A stretch of 64,000 nucleotides of DNA from Thelephora terrestris (lineage: Eukaryota; Basidiomycota; Agaricomycetes; Thelephorales; Thelephoraceae): the NCBI GenBank assembly GCA_015956445.1, contig WIUZ02000027.1, positions 62,001 to 126,000 on the forward strand, given 5' to 3'. A model generated the notes under the pieces. The model was not told the DNA's origin. It did not search any database and saw only the letters and a program-made list of their open reading frames with translations. The translations under genes were made by a program, and so were the position numbers. Of the stretch, positions 44,157 to 54,938 are shown piece by piece (position 1 is the first letter of the stretch; every line of letters starts with the position of its first letter).

Positions 44157-46451
44157 TCACCAACCGGTTAGGATCTCGTAACCTCCGACAAGGTAAAACC
44201 ACTCGCCCTCGGTAAGCTCGTGACGCCAGTACTCCTTCTTCTCCACCTTCAAAGAGGACCCTGAGTCGGGATAGGTGTCGAGTATGATGTCGAAGGACCC
44301 TTCTATCCCGAGCACCTCTATAGCAATTCGCCAGGCAATCCCCCCCCCCCCCCCCCCCCGAGAAAAGGCCGCTGCTGCAACGTAAGGACGTTCATGGAAG
44401 AGGGTCCGGACCCTCGACATGTAGGCCCCGAAATCCTCTGGGTTGAGCTGCCAATTTTCTTCCCGGACAGGAAATGTGAGGATGTTGAAGTTTGGGGGAA
44501 CAGAAGGTCCGGCAGCTGGGTACAAGAGGGTGAACTTTGAACCGTTGAGCAAAAGGTAGTTCAAGTGGCTTTCGAGCTTTGCCGCAGTCCCTGCTCTCCA
44601 TACCTCAAGAACGGACAAGGGATGGTGGAACACCAACTGCCTCGAGTCGCCCGCATCGATGAAAGTGAAAACTTCGCCCTGGGTGGAAAGCTCGACTGAA
44701 CTTGAGACAATCATCGTGTTTCTGATTCCATTCTTCCAGGTCTGTTGAAACCTCTCATCGTGGGGAGAATTTTTGCTGAGGTCAGAATGTCCATCGGGGA
44801 GCTGGCCAGAGAGGATGCAGGTGATGAAATTATTGAGGTGTTCTGCCTTTTCTTCAGATGGCTCCAAACCGAGGATTCGGTGTGATTGTGCCTTATCGAA
44901 GGGAAAGATGACAGGGTGGGTCGAGGTGGGATCGCAAGTTAGATAACCGTATCGGCGGTATAAGAACTCGAGCGGCGAAGGGTTTTGGTCAGGGAGGGTG
45001 GCGGGCGGGCCAGGTTCTGCGTACCAGCGCCCCAGAATAAGGGGGTCGTTGTTGTTTACTCCTTCATCCAGGTCATCCGGTGGTCCAGTCTCAACTGCGG
45101 GTGCCCACTTGAAAGGACAGTAGTCCCAAAAGTTACGTCGTGGATCGAAGACCATCGCCTCTTCGTACCAAAGTTCCCAGCTCTCTGCAACTACGGACCG
45201 GTCCTGTAGAATTCTAAAAAACCCACCAGAATCGCAGGCCTCCCAGACGTAGACCCTTGCTCCAGACTTTCCGGGAGCATGAAACTTTAGGGTGTTCCGT
45301 TCCCGAGACAGCCAGGCCTTCTTCTCGTCATCGGACGCAGTCTCAAAATGATTCTTATCAGCTTCCTCTCGTTCTCGGAAGAAGGATTCCCAACTCCTGT
45401 ACCATCGACCGCCAGTTGGAATGCGAGTGGGGGGGGTCGGCGATTCGGGACGGACAGGGGTGTTGAGGTTGACATCGTCGGTCGACAGCTCTGAGGGTGG
45501 GTTGTTGCAAGGAACCGGCAAAGAATCTGTTGGGTTGGCTGGAAGGGAGGGAGCGGCGGCAGGTTTGGCGATCAGGGCTTCGTTGTGCTCAGCTGCTGCT
45601 TTGTGTTGGGCGTCGTAAACCTGCTGCCCAGTCGGCAACCAACTGTTTGCCACAACAAAGCCCCCGTCCAATCTTTCGTAGGAATTGTGTTCGGGGAATA
45701 AAACCCAGATTGGAACGCCGAAGTTCAACGCATTTGAAAGCCATCTGACCGAGGTCGTACGGGGACGGACCCTCACGCCGACGAAATTCCTTTCCTTCCA
45801 TTGCCTATAAACCGCATCCCAGACACTGTCTACCCAAACTGGCCCACATCGGGCCAAAAGGGCCTTCCACCAAAGCTGATCGACCAAGTTTTCGCCCCAT
45901 TTGTACCGCATAGAGACCAAGTACACAAGGTACGCAAGCCTGTGGACAAATCCCTTTCTGCTCTTCTCCGAGGATATACTTGCTCCGCGCTGGGTTTTAT
46001 GGCCTCGAGTGAACCCGAAGCGAACGGGCGATTCAGGTTCTACGTGGCCGAGCTCCACTAGCATTCCCCCACTGACTACTTCGATGGAAGCGGTTAGCTT
46101 GTTGTCCAGAGATGCCCAGAGTATACGAGTGTCCTCGTCCAAGAACCACCGCCCGTCTTTTTGAACGTAGTCCTGGGTTTGGCGCTTGAGGGGCTCCAGA
46201 AGGTGACTTTGGAACGGACGTTCCTTTGGGAGGTATGCGTGGTAGTCCATGCCCTCCTTGATCCAACTAAGTCTAGCCGGCAAGTTGGGGCTTACTCCAG
46301 GGGCTTCGGCAACAGAGGCAGGCAGATAGCTTTCGAACGATGTCACAACATCTTTCATGTTTGGGCAAAAGACCCGGAGGGATGACTTTTCTCCTGAGGG
46401 GAAGAGGGTCAATTGATTAGGCATGACAAGAATCTGCCATTCAAGCGTCAT
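44157..46451 (-). CDS. Large single-exon protein of unknown function (764 aa)
   Basis: One uninterrupted frame. The start could also be the internal Met at 46424, which begins MPNQLTLFPSGE. The N-terminal 250 residues look globular with Trp-rich motifs (DGRWFLDEDTRILWASLDNK, DQLWWKALLARCGP, YRQWKERNFVGVR). A VPIWVLFP segment follows, then a Pro/Thr-rich linker. A second region begins RWYRSWESFFREREEADKN and resembles nothing I can name. Near the C-terminus six Gly codons are written by an uninterrupted run of about 20 G (44340-44359 on the plus strand shown as C), a slippage-prone tract. Length, composition and the absence of stops argue for a real, constrained gene. Proteins with a WFxxREEA stretch are, from memory, recurrent orphans in mushroom genomes. 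Confidence 0.7.
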   Translation of the reverse strand: MTLEWQILVMPNQLTLFPSGEKSSLRVFCPNMKDVVTSFESYLPASVAEAPGVSPNLPARLSWIKEGMDYHAYLPKERPFQSHLLEPLKRQTQDYVQKDGRWFLDEDTRILWASLDNKLTASIEVVSGGMLVELGHVEPESPVRFGFTRGHKTQRGASISSEKSRKGFVHRLAYLVYLVSMRYKWGENLVDQLWWKALLARCGPVWVDSVWDAVYRQWKERNFVGVRVRPRTTSVRWLSNALNFGVPIWVLFPEHNSYERLDGGFVVANSWLPTGQQVYDAQHKAAAEHNEALIAKPAAAPSLPANPTDSLPVPCNNPPSELSTDDVNLNTPVRPESPTPPTRIPTGGRWYRSWESFFREREEADKNHFETASDDEKKAWLSRERNTLKFHAPGKSGARVYVWEACDSGGFFRILQDRSVVAESWELWYEEAMVFDPRRNFWDYCPFKWAPAVETGPPDDLDEGVNNNDPLILGRWYAEPGPPATLPDQNPSPLEFLYRRYGYLTCDPTSTHPVIFPFDKAQSHRILGLEPSEEKAEHLNNFITCILSGQLPDGHSDLSKNSPHDERFQQTWKNGIRNTMIVSSSVELSTQGEVFTFIDAGDSRQLVFHHPLSVLEVWRAGTAAKLESHLNYLLLNGSKFTLLYPAAGPSVPPNFNILTFPVREENWQLNPEDFGAYMSRVRTLFHERPYVAAAAFSRGGGGGGIAWRIAIEVLGIEGSFDIILDTYPDSGSSLKVEKKEYWRHELTEGEWFYLVGGYEILTGW

Positions 46452-46970
46452 CAGCCACGTACAACCCCTGCCGATGCAAGGATCAAAGACGAACCTTTAT
46501 TTGGGGTTTGAAATTCTGTGGGGCTGGTTTCGGTCAAAGTTTTTCGCGTCCTACGAATCAGAGGCACGGGGAGGGCGGAAAGGAGATGTCGGGCCAAGCA
46601 GGAAGCAGCGAGCTTAAATTGGGAGGAGGGCACGGTCGTCACGTGAACCGTAGGCAAATTGCTTCAGAGTCTGAGTCCGTAAATATTACTCATTACATAA
46701 CGATACGAGGGGAGGTCGGTTTTGTGAATACAGAAAATGCCATTCTAGAAGACGACATAAAACGAGCTCGTGAGGAGTTCAGGGAGGACTGGTAGGCTGC
46801 CTAAGTGACGATCGGGAAACAACCGAGAAATACCATTCAACGGACACGAATGGACAATACTTGCTGACAATAAAGCCATGTCGTCGGCTAGGTAGACCCC
46901 AAAGTGGAAAAACCACCCAAGAGGACCTAGAGCAGTTGGCAAGGATGAGAGAAACCCTCTGACAAGATAT
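46452..46970. other. Upstream region of the 764-aa gene
   Basis: About 500 bp without a supported gene; short frames on both strands have no features. It presumably contains the promoter of the 764-aa gene. Confidence 0.4.
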
Positions 46971-46974
46971 CGCA

Positions 46975-47300
46975 TTGTTGACAAGCTGAAAGCCCCCAGA
47001 ACCCACAGCAGCCAGAGCCGCGCAAACCGACAGGCGGTGAACACGGACAGAAGCAAACCTCCGACGAGATAGCAACGTCGTTGACGAGGCGAAACCCCCA
47101 GAACCCACAACAGCTAGAGCCGCGTAAACCGACAGGCGGTGAACGCAGACAGAAGCAAACCTCCGACGAGATAGCAACGTCGTTGACGAGGCGAAAGCCC
47201 CCAGAACCCACAGTAGCCGGAGCCGCGTAAACCGACAGGCGGTGAACGCAGACAGAAGCAAACCTCCGACGCAACAGCGTCTCTTTGACGAGGTACAAAG
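46975..47300. repeat. Minisatellite, about 101-bp unit, three copies
   Basis: Units contain CCCAGAACCCACAGCAGCC, AACCGACAGGCGGTGAAC and CAAACCTCCGACGAGATAGC. The same unit occurs three times at 53650-53945 and twice inverted at 59190-59350. Frames stay open through it and give spurious proteins. Confidence 0.9.
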
Positions 47301-47464
47301 TTCCAGCACAGTTCACACCTGATATATCAGGTGAGAACGAGTGCGACGGGGAGGTGCGAGATCCAGTTCACACCCGATAATTCAGGTGAGAACGAGCGAG
47401 ACAGGAGGCGCAAGACCGGTTCACACCCGATAATTCAGGTGAGAACAAGCACAATGGGGAGCGG
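47301..47464. repeat. Imperfect-dyad repeat GTTCACACCCGATAATTCAG, three copies
   Basis: About 55-60 bp spaced units of GTTCACACCCGATAWWTCAGGTGAGAAC, a near-palindrome. Further copies are at 53965-54055, 54415-54500 (inverted) and 59065-59155 (inverted), with decayed forms at 57285-57315 and 59370. Confidence 0.85.
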
Positions 47465-48688
47465 ATGACGCACAAAGCGTTCAAGAAAAGGGGGCACAGA
47501 CGACGGGCAGGAACCCTCTTGAGGAGGGGTAGAAGTTGTTGCCATCCGACAAACCAGAGGCAACACCAAAGGGGAGGAGAGCGGGATATGGATTTGAAGA
47601 GGGAATTGCCGAGTTTCGATTGGCGATCGGTGCCACGAGGCTCTGAGCCATGCCAGAGGTTAAACACTGAGAGGGGAGAAGCCTCAGGAGGGGCGGGACT
47701 CGGGTGGGACTTCAAGCTTCACCAGTTGCCCGTCAACGTAAGAAATAGCCGAGCCGAAGTCCCGTTGATCGGTGGCCATGGTGCCATTCTTGATTTAGGT
47801 AATCGGAAGCGCCGGTTTGCCGATTCACATGATGTTGTCATTTTAGCCACTTGTCGGCGGAATGAGTACTTGTCCATGGTCCGGCAGATACAGAGTAGCA
47901 AGCTGGCTGGGAGAGAAAATGTAAGAACTGCCATTTTAAGCACCTTATCCCTCGAGGAGGAGGACGGAATGGACTGTGTTGAAGAGGGAGACGGAGCTGG
48001 GGAGAAAATAGCCGAGCGAAGTTTGATAACCGGCGCTGCATGGTTCTCGGCGCTCCACAGATCAGGAAGCCAACCAGAGGGAAGCGGGTGCCACGCTGGG
48101 ATGTTTGCGGTCCCCTGAGAGAGGCTGCACCAGTGAATCTGTCCAAGACAGTAAAGGATGTTGCTGTCCAATAGATCAGAGGCAAGTTTTTGGAGGAGGG
48201 GAGGGGAAGGTACTCGAGCGGGAGAAAGAGTGGAATATGCAATAGCCAAGCCGAAGTCCTGTTGGTCACAAGCTGCGGCACTGCACCCGATATAAGCGAT
48301 CGGTGTGCAAAATACAATTGTAATAGTTGGGACGAAGGGATGGCGAACAAGGTTTGGGTTTGCAAAAGGTAGGTGCCCTTGCAAGTTGTCAATTGGGTGA
48401 CTATCCGTAGGAGTACATTAGACAAGGAATATAGATATCCGTCGTAGAAGGGTGCCAGTTGCCGAGTTTTGCGGTGTTCCTGAGCCTATGGAACGGTCGG
48501 GGTCCTGACACTTATTGACAGTTCCCTTAAACGACCTTAGATATCCATCTGGACTCGAGTGTACACCGTGTAAATCCTATGGACAGTCACCCAGTCACTC
48601 ATTCAATGAGTGTTTTTGCAACCCTGTACAGACAACAGACTGATTTACGACTGCCTCAAGAGGCAACAGCCGAGTAAAACCGTCGCAT
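47465..48688. other. Region without a supported gene between the repeats and the dioxygenase gene
   Basis: Overlapping long frames on both strands (47465-48118 plus; 48384-47719 minus) have no recognisable domain. The word AATARCCGAGCSAAGT recurs at about 47742, 48004, 48238 and 54134. The stretch looks like repeat-derived sequence; an exon fragment cannot be excluded. Confidence 0.4.
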
Positions 48689-50043
48689 TCACAAATGTAA
48701 ACAACAGTCAAAACTATCCCACACGGTCTGGTGAGTGAAGTATGCAGCCGAGATCCTCTGACCGCCCTCCCACCCTTCTACACTATGTGAAAAGGCCCAA
48801 CCTCTGAAAAAGATAAGGTCCCCAGGCAGATATCTGAGGCGAAGGTTCAGCTCATCAATGCGGAAATCTCCACCTTGGGTGAAGGTTCCAGCTGCATGGA
48901 GGGGGGTCCATTCCAGAGGCGGGCTCCTCTTGTCCCTATGTCTTGGTGTCTGAGAGTTAAACAGGAGTGCCCTGCCCTGCCAATAAGAAGGGTCTACCGC
49001 ATTGAAGGCACGAAGGTAGGGCAGCTTGTCCATTGAAGTTTCTCTGAGTTTTGAGTACTGGGATGCAGCTCCGGGATCGAGATGTTCCAGTACATTGTTG
49101 AGTCTCTTTGCGACAAACTGAAACTCCGAGAGGGCTTCCGTGGTGGCAGAAAACTTCTGCCCACTCCCAAGGATGGTTGACGATGGGACAGGGGGCTCTT
49201 TCTGCTCGGATTTGAGTTTTGCACACACAAAGGGGAGAGACCACCCACCGAGTGACCTATTGCATGCCAACAAGTTACTAGTTTTATCCGGCCGCAAAGT
49301 TCGCCTTCAACCTGCCGGTAAGTGGCCTTGGAGTTCCTCCACTTTCCATCGGCATCTTCTCCTACAGTAGGCTTCGTCGTTTCACAAAGTTTAGCACAAT
49401 CATCGTTGAACTTGTCCTGTTTCAAAGTCAGCATGTGAAAATTAGCAAGGCAGAAGGGCGCCAACCAGTGATTTAGTTCGTTGCCAGCAAGGTATGTGGA
49501 GGACTATGGGAATGCCGTTCTTGTCCACAGCAAGACGGGGTTGGTCGTCAAGCCATGCAGTCTCCAGCTCCGGTACCAAATTACAGGGCGGAGGTCCCTT
49601 TCCACCGGCGGCTTCGACAGTCTGACGGAGGTCGAAACCGTCAAAGACAACTTGAGAAGATGATTCAGATCGGTGTTCAATGCAAAACTGAAAGTGACAT
49701 AGAGCCCCTACCCGGCGCCTCTCTGGCTTTTAGGAAGGATCCGACATCATGTCTGAGAAGCCCACGGAGGCGTTCGGCATTGCTTGTCTTGGTCGAAGCG
49801 CGGCTGGAAGGAAGCCTAATTGAGAGCTTCAAGTGGGAAAGACAAACCGGCTTACCTTTTTTTCTTTGAGGTAGATGCATTCCCCTCTTTGTTTGATTTG
49901 CGCTCCATTGGAGGAGATGAGATTCTGGGAGCCTGCCCGGAAGGCTCGTCCTCCTCTAAATCAGTCAACACTGGGTCATCGAAATATGCCTTGTTTATCT
50001 CTTCCCGACTCCAATCGTCGTACTCGTGGCCTTGGGAGTCCAT
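48689..50043 (-). CDS. TET/JBP-like 2-oxoglutarate/Fe(II) dioxygenase (386 aa, 5 exons)
   Basis: Exons 50043-49856, 49815-49746, 49687-49466, 49416-49249 and 49201-48689 sum to 1161 bp, and every junction keeps phase. The N-terminus is acidic and ends in a Lys cluster (STSKKKR) that may be a nuclear signal. The middle has VVFDGFDLRQTVEAAGG and LAVDKNGIPIVLHIP. The catalytic double-stranded beta-helix has His304-x-Asp306 (NSQTPRHRD), a GTFTQGGDFRIDELNLRLRY strand pair, PGDLIFFRGWAFSH with the distal His355, and GGQRI with Arg365 for 2-oxoglutarate. The order and motifs match fungal TET/JBP-family oxygenases, which oxidise 5-methylcytosine and are expanded in basidiomycetes, often near KDZ transposons. 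The exon 2 donor is weak (GTCGGA). Substrate is inferred from family. Confidence 0.75.
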
Positions 50044-50656
50044 GGGGCTGAAATTCCACTGGATTAGAAAGGGAGGGCTGACGATTCAACTAGGGGCAAG
50101 ACAGGACCAACCGGAAAAGGGGGGGGTGCTGCTGGGGCAAAGATTCGACGGAGACCAAGGCCAAGGTATATCCCGATAATCAAGCAGTGGGTGTCTCCCA
50201 AGGGGCGTTGAAGGGAGGAGAGCCAGAGGGTGTCAAAGAGAAGAGGAAGATGCTGACGATTGTCTTTACGGAACGGCAATTGAATTAGGACCCGGCTATC
50301 AGAGACGTCATGGAAGGCTAAAACACTTGAGACAGATTCGGCAGAAGAGAGCCGACTCGGAGGTTTTTGCAAAGTTTCCATTGGGAGGTAGAACGTCCCC
50401 CGCAGAGGACATGTCCGACGTCTACAGGACTGTTTGCCGAACAAGAACGACGCAGGCAGCATTTGCCAGGGAGAAAGGGAAGGACCAAAAGCTCTAGGCA
50501 CTTTGTAATAGTGCCCTTTGCAGCCGAAACTAAGGCCGAGTTGGCAAGTTGGACTAAAAAAGGAAGTGGAAGGGAAGTCGCGCTTGGGTTCAAACTTAGG
50601 CTGGTAAAAAGGGACGTAATGTGCGGCATAAGCCTATCTAGGATCCGGCACGAAAA
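50044..50656. other. Upstream region of the dioxygenase gene
   Basis: About 610 bp with no accepted gene; frames on both strands overlap and look accidental. It ends in a repeat unit (GGATCCGGCACGAAAA) into which the second coiled-coil element is inserted. Confidence 0.45.
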
Positions 50657-50661
50657 GAGCC

Positions 50662-53398
50662 TGTGATGATTTCGCCGTTTACCCTCTTTCATTTCCTTTA
50701 TTTAACGCCTCATCACCACTAAGTCAGTTGGTGCCCTGCCCTAAACACGGCGGTAAACTGTTTATTATGCAGTATGCCCTATGCTTAACGACTCAAAGTC
50801 CAATACGTGGAACGTGCTACTAGTCAAGATACCCCAGAAGACCCGAGGTATAATACGTGAACATGTACCGGCGGACCTTCATAAGAAGATCCCCCCTACC
50901 TGGCCCTCCGTTGCCCCTGGACGACTAGTAGATATTCAGGCTACCGACAACAAGGGATGTATTAATAAAGCATCGCGCGCTGACCTCTCGCAGAAGTCAA
51001 CCGGCTTATTAATCTGACCCTTGGATTGGACTTATGAAAACCATTATGCTTTACGACTCATGGATCACGCGCAATAGAAAATAGAAAGAAGATTCATTGG
51101 AAGCCAACAGTACAAAAGAGTTATCTAATCAATATCTCTTCGGATCCTTTGTACTACTTCCAATGCCGATCTCACCAACCCCTCATTCAACCAGTTCTGC
51201 TCCCGGATCTCGTTCGGGTCTACGTCCGACAGGTCGTCATAATCTGGAAGCTCTGTGTCAGAGTTCGGTTCGCTATCAGGAACGAACTCGGCATACGGAT
51301 CGTACTCCAGAGCAGGCCATTGACGGCGACTACCCCAAGGAGTAGATACGAATTCAGGACGAGGGGTGTCCCTACGAACAACTCCCAAGTTCTGATAGAA
51401 CTCGTCGCTCCCGATCTCGATAACCTCATCATCAACAGGAACCAACCTGTTCTCGTGACGAACTAACAGACGAGCAGGTGGCAACTCAGCCCGATTGGGA
51501 ATTATCGGCGACCCGGCCCGATGCAGAACTTCCTCTTCATCCTCTTCTTCGACTCGGACCTCCGGCTCGTTGCACCTCCTCTGGAGATCCCGGACTTCTC
51601 CGGTCAACTCGGAGACACGACGAGTAAGGCGAACCTAAAGGAATAGGGTTAGAAGATATCAAAAACCTTCAACCCCTACCCCTTACCTTATCGTCCTCCA
51701 ATTCTCCGGTTTTGGTAACCAGAGCCCGAACCAAGTCCTTGAGGGTAGTCACCTCTCCCTAAAAGAAAGTTTGAGTTAGAAAGGTCAATTACTCCTGACC
51801 CAAACTTTCTTACCTTCAACAAATCGATGTCGGCGCCCTGCCGAACAATACTATCTTCCTGTCCGTGAATGACACCCTGCATATCCTCCTTCCAATTCTC
51901 CAAGGCCTCTATCTCCTCACGACGACCATCGATACGCTCATTGACATGAGCCACTTCGTCCATTAACATGGACCCAATGTTCCCCGTATGGAGAACGCTG
52001 GCCTCCAACACGGAGTTGAAGGTCTTGTTAGCCTCGGTCACGAACTCAACACCCCTATTGAGGAGTTCGTTCGCATAAGGATTAGTCTCGATACGCGCCA
52101 ACTTGCGCCAAGACACCCTTCGAGCAGCTTGGAGGAAGTCCCTGAAACCTAAAAGGAGTTAGCTTGGTTTCCTAAACCGGAATTCGCAAGCAGGGCCCCC
52201 ACCTAAATCAGAGAACCCCTCATTAGGGTCGGCGGTGGCGGTCCGGTCCATAACAGCTCCCAAAGTAGGATAAGGGCGGGATGGATCACGACGGGCATGG
52301 GAGAAACGGTCGATGTTGTAGTTGTTCTCCTGAACAGGAGAGTAAGAGGAAGAGCGACGAGTGGGATTGCGAGTAGAGGCTCGAGGCATGTTGGCTGTGT
52401 GTAACAAAGGTGGGTTTGTTGGAAGACCAGTCATCCAACCCCCTTTGGTTATATACCAAATGCCATGCCCCTTCCACGACTCAGGAGTTGAGTCATCATT
52501 TCTATTGTTTACTGCACATGACCCACATGACATCATATGCCCCTATTTCTTAGTCATATGCTCCCCTTTTGCCATTGGCTGTTAGTCAGTCATACCCACA
52601 TTCCTTCCGAACATTCCCAGGCTACGTCATGCTTTGTAATTGCTCTGTAATGCTCTCAAATTGCTATTGGCCGCCACACTTTCGTTTATCAGCTGATAAT
52701 TTGTAGCATTAGTCACCACGTAACGCACAGACCATGCAGTGCTGCGCACGGACCATGTTTGTCTGTGTTTGTATCTTTAGGGTAGTTACATGTCACTGTC
52801 ACATCACAAATCTAAGTAGTATATATACTCAGAGTAGTTTAGCCTGTACTCCTTAGATTTGTTATCATCAGATTCTCCGTGACTCTAGGAACCCTCTAGG
52901 ACAGCTGAGTACGTAGTCCCATTGGCAGTGGCCGGTGCAACATGGTACAAGAGTGCGAGACGGAGGTCTTGTACAAAAGCAGGCCCCTTAGGACCTGTGG
53001 CGCTGGAGGATGGGTAGAGCATGGTAGCTGAGGTAACTATCTCCGCATGCGATAGCGTTATCATGCAAAAAGACCAAAAACATCAGATAATGTTTTTAAA
53101 ACCACTAGCAGTAACGACACCAGGACATTAGTAGAAAATAGTTCTCGCGAAGTTTGTTGCTAGTGACATTATATCAATAACATCAGACTCTCTGTGACCT
53201 CTACTGCTGTGTGCTTAGAGCAAGAGTGCCTGAAGACCCTTGTCTCCTTCTTTCTCCTCTTCTCCAATCTAGTCTGTGAAGAGACTTCCAATATCCCTGG
53301 GTTTGCAACAGGGCTATAACTGTGTGTTTGATCCCTGAGTGTGATAGGTTTGGATAGCAAGAGTGCTATTGAACTGTAGAGATCGCGTCGGCCTGACA
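50662..53398 (-). mobile_element. 2.7-kb coiled-coil gene element, copy 2
   Basis: Reverse-orientation copy of 18502-20925, with the same TGTCAGGCCGACGCG and ATCACA ends; flanked by GAGCC at 50657-50661 and 53399-53403. It carries about 290 bp (52885-53175) that copy 1 lacks. This segment is bordered by two imperfect direct repeats of GTCACRGAGARTCTGATG, so copy 1 probably lost it by recombination between the repeats, or copy 2 gained it. Confidence 0.85.
51125..52389 (-). CDS. Coiled-coil protein of the 2.4-kb element, copy 2
   Basis: Same four-exon structure and length class as 19196-20460, with ATG at 52389 and TAA at 51125. Protein differences from copy 1 are few and mostly conservative (for example Glu/Asp changes in the acidic region), and all introns keep GT..AG. 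Two independently inserted copies with open frames suggest recent movement, selection on the protein, or both. Confidence 0.7.
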
Positions 53399-53403
53399 GA
53401 GCC

Positions 53404-54060
53404 ACCGAACAGGTAAAAAGAGAGAACGCAGAGTATGGCAAGAAACAACCTGTTTGGGATCCGGCAAACACAGAGTCACCGAACAGGTTGAGAGGGAAAC
53501 AAAGAGTGCAGCAAGAAACAACCAGTCCGGGATCCGGCAAACACAGAGTCACCGAACAGGTTGGGAGAGGAAACGAGGTACGGTGGGATTGGGGGGTTAA
53601 TACTGTAGATACAAAAATACCACGAAGACCGAAGATACAAAATCTTCAACAACCCAGAACCCACAGCAGCCAGAGCCGCGTAAACCGACAGGCGGTGAAC
53701 GCAGACAGAAGCAAACCTCCGACGAGATAGCAATGTCGTTGACGAGGTGAAAACCCCCAGAACCCACAACAGCTAGAGCCGCGTAAACCGAGAGGCGGTG
53801 AACGCAGACAGAAGCAAACCTCCGACGAGATAGCAACGTCGTTGATGAGGTGAAAACCCCCAGAACCCACAACAGCCAGAGCCACGCAAACCGACAGGCG
53901 GTGAACGCAGACAGAAGCAAACCTCCGACGCAACAGCGTCTCTTTGACGAGGTACAAAGTTCCAGCACAGTTCACACCCGATATATCAGGTGAGAACGAG
54001 TGCGACGGGGAGGTGTGAGACCCAGTTCACACCCGATAATTCAGGTGAGAACGAGCACGA
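53404..54060. repeat. Minisatellite cluster right of the coiled-coil element
   Basis: Three parts. At 53404-53575, about 70-bp units with GGGATCCGGCAAACACAGAG and ACCGAACAGGTTG. At 53650-53945, three copies of the 101-104 bp unit also seen at 46975. At 53965-54060, two GTTCACACCCGATA dyad units. Unrelated repeat types lie side by side in the same order as at 47 kb. Confidence 0.85.
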
Positions 54061-54641
54061 GGGGTGAGCGGATGACGCACAAGGTGTCCAAGAAAAGAGG
54101 GGCAGGGAAGAGAAGGTGGGAGTTGAAGTTGAAGAGGGAATAACCGAGCGAAGTTCCATCGCGATCAGTGATTGGTACCACGAGGCTCTGAGCTACGCGC
54201 CGGTGCGTGTGACGCTTCGCTTGATTCGGTAATCGAAATTCGAATTCCACCGATTGTTGATGTCAACTCCGCCTCCTGCCTTCTCCTCCCCTTTGGTGTT
54301 GCCTCTGATTTATCGGATGGCAACAATTTCTACCCTTCCTAGGAGGGTTCCTTGCCTGTTGTCTGTGCCCCTTTTTTTTAGACGCCTTGCTCGTCATCCG
54401 TTCCCCTTGTGCTGGTTCTCACCTGATCTATCGGGTATGAACCGGTCTTACGCCACCTGTCTTGCTTGTTCTCATCTGATTTATCGGGTGTGAACTTTAC
54501 TGGAACTTAGTACCTACTCAACGATGTTGCCATCTTGTCAGAGTTTTGTTCACTTTGGTGCGTGCTCCTCCTAAATGGCGCTGGAACCAGCTGCCATAGG
54601 TGTCGGGTGGTTTCTGACGCTCTCGTTGTTTGGTTGCGCAG

Positions 54642-54938
54642 GTCAGACTGGTTTGGGAAAGTCGACATCGATTAACACGCTCTTCGCGTCGCACTTGATT
54701 GATTCGAAAGGCCGCTTCGCTTCAGATGAGGAGGTCCGGCAGACGACGGAAATTCATCCAGTCTCGCATAGTAAGTCGTTCATTCAAGCACGCTTTGCCG
54801 TTGGAGCTTAAACAAGCCGGGGCAAATGAATGCTGGTTACTGATGGGGTACTTCGTGTCCGCTTGATTCGTTGCTGTAGTTATCGTGGAAATGGTGTGAG
54901 GCTGAGGTTGAACATCGTCGATACGCCCGCTTGTATTA
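54642..54938 (+). pseudogene. Septin GTPase fragment
   Basis: The exon 54642-54770, preceded by a clear acceptor (TTGCGCAG), encodes a septin P-loop and start: GQTGLGKSTSINTLFASHLI, then KGRFASDEEVRQTTEI. After an intron (54771-54879) the next exon has the switch region LRLNIVDTP but needs a one-base shift and soon stops (TAG near 54937). Septins are cytoskeletal GTPases of the bud neck and hyphal septa; a full one is over 300 residues, so this is a fragment of about 60, probably captured or left by rearrangement. Confidence 0.75.

Noticed and set aside
43803-44171. A 122-residue plus-strand frame starting in a G-run
   Set aside because: No features; it lies between two minus-strand genes and partly overlaps the end of the 764-aa gene.
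46779-47316. Minus-strand frames of 120-176 residues with Leu/Arg/Gly/Ser-rich repeats
   Set aside because: They run through the 101-bp minisatellite, and equivalent frames occur at 53597-53975; they are repeat artefacts.
47465-48384. Overlapping 217- and 221-residue frames on opposite strands
   Set aside because: Neither has a recognisable domain or exon structure, and each is the shadow of the other; left unassigned.
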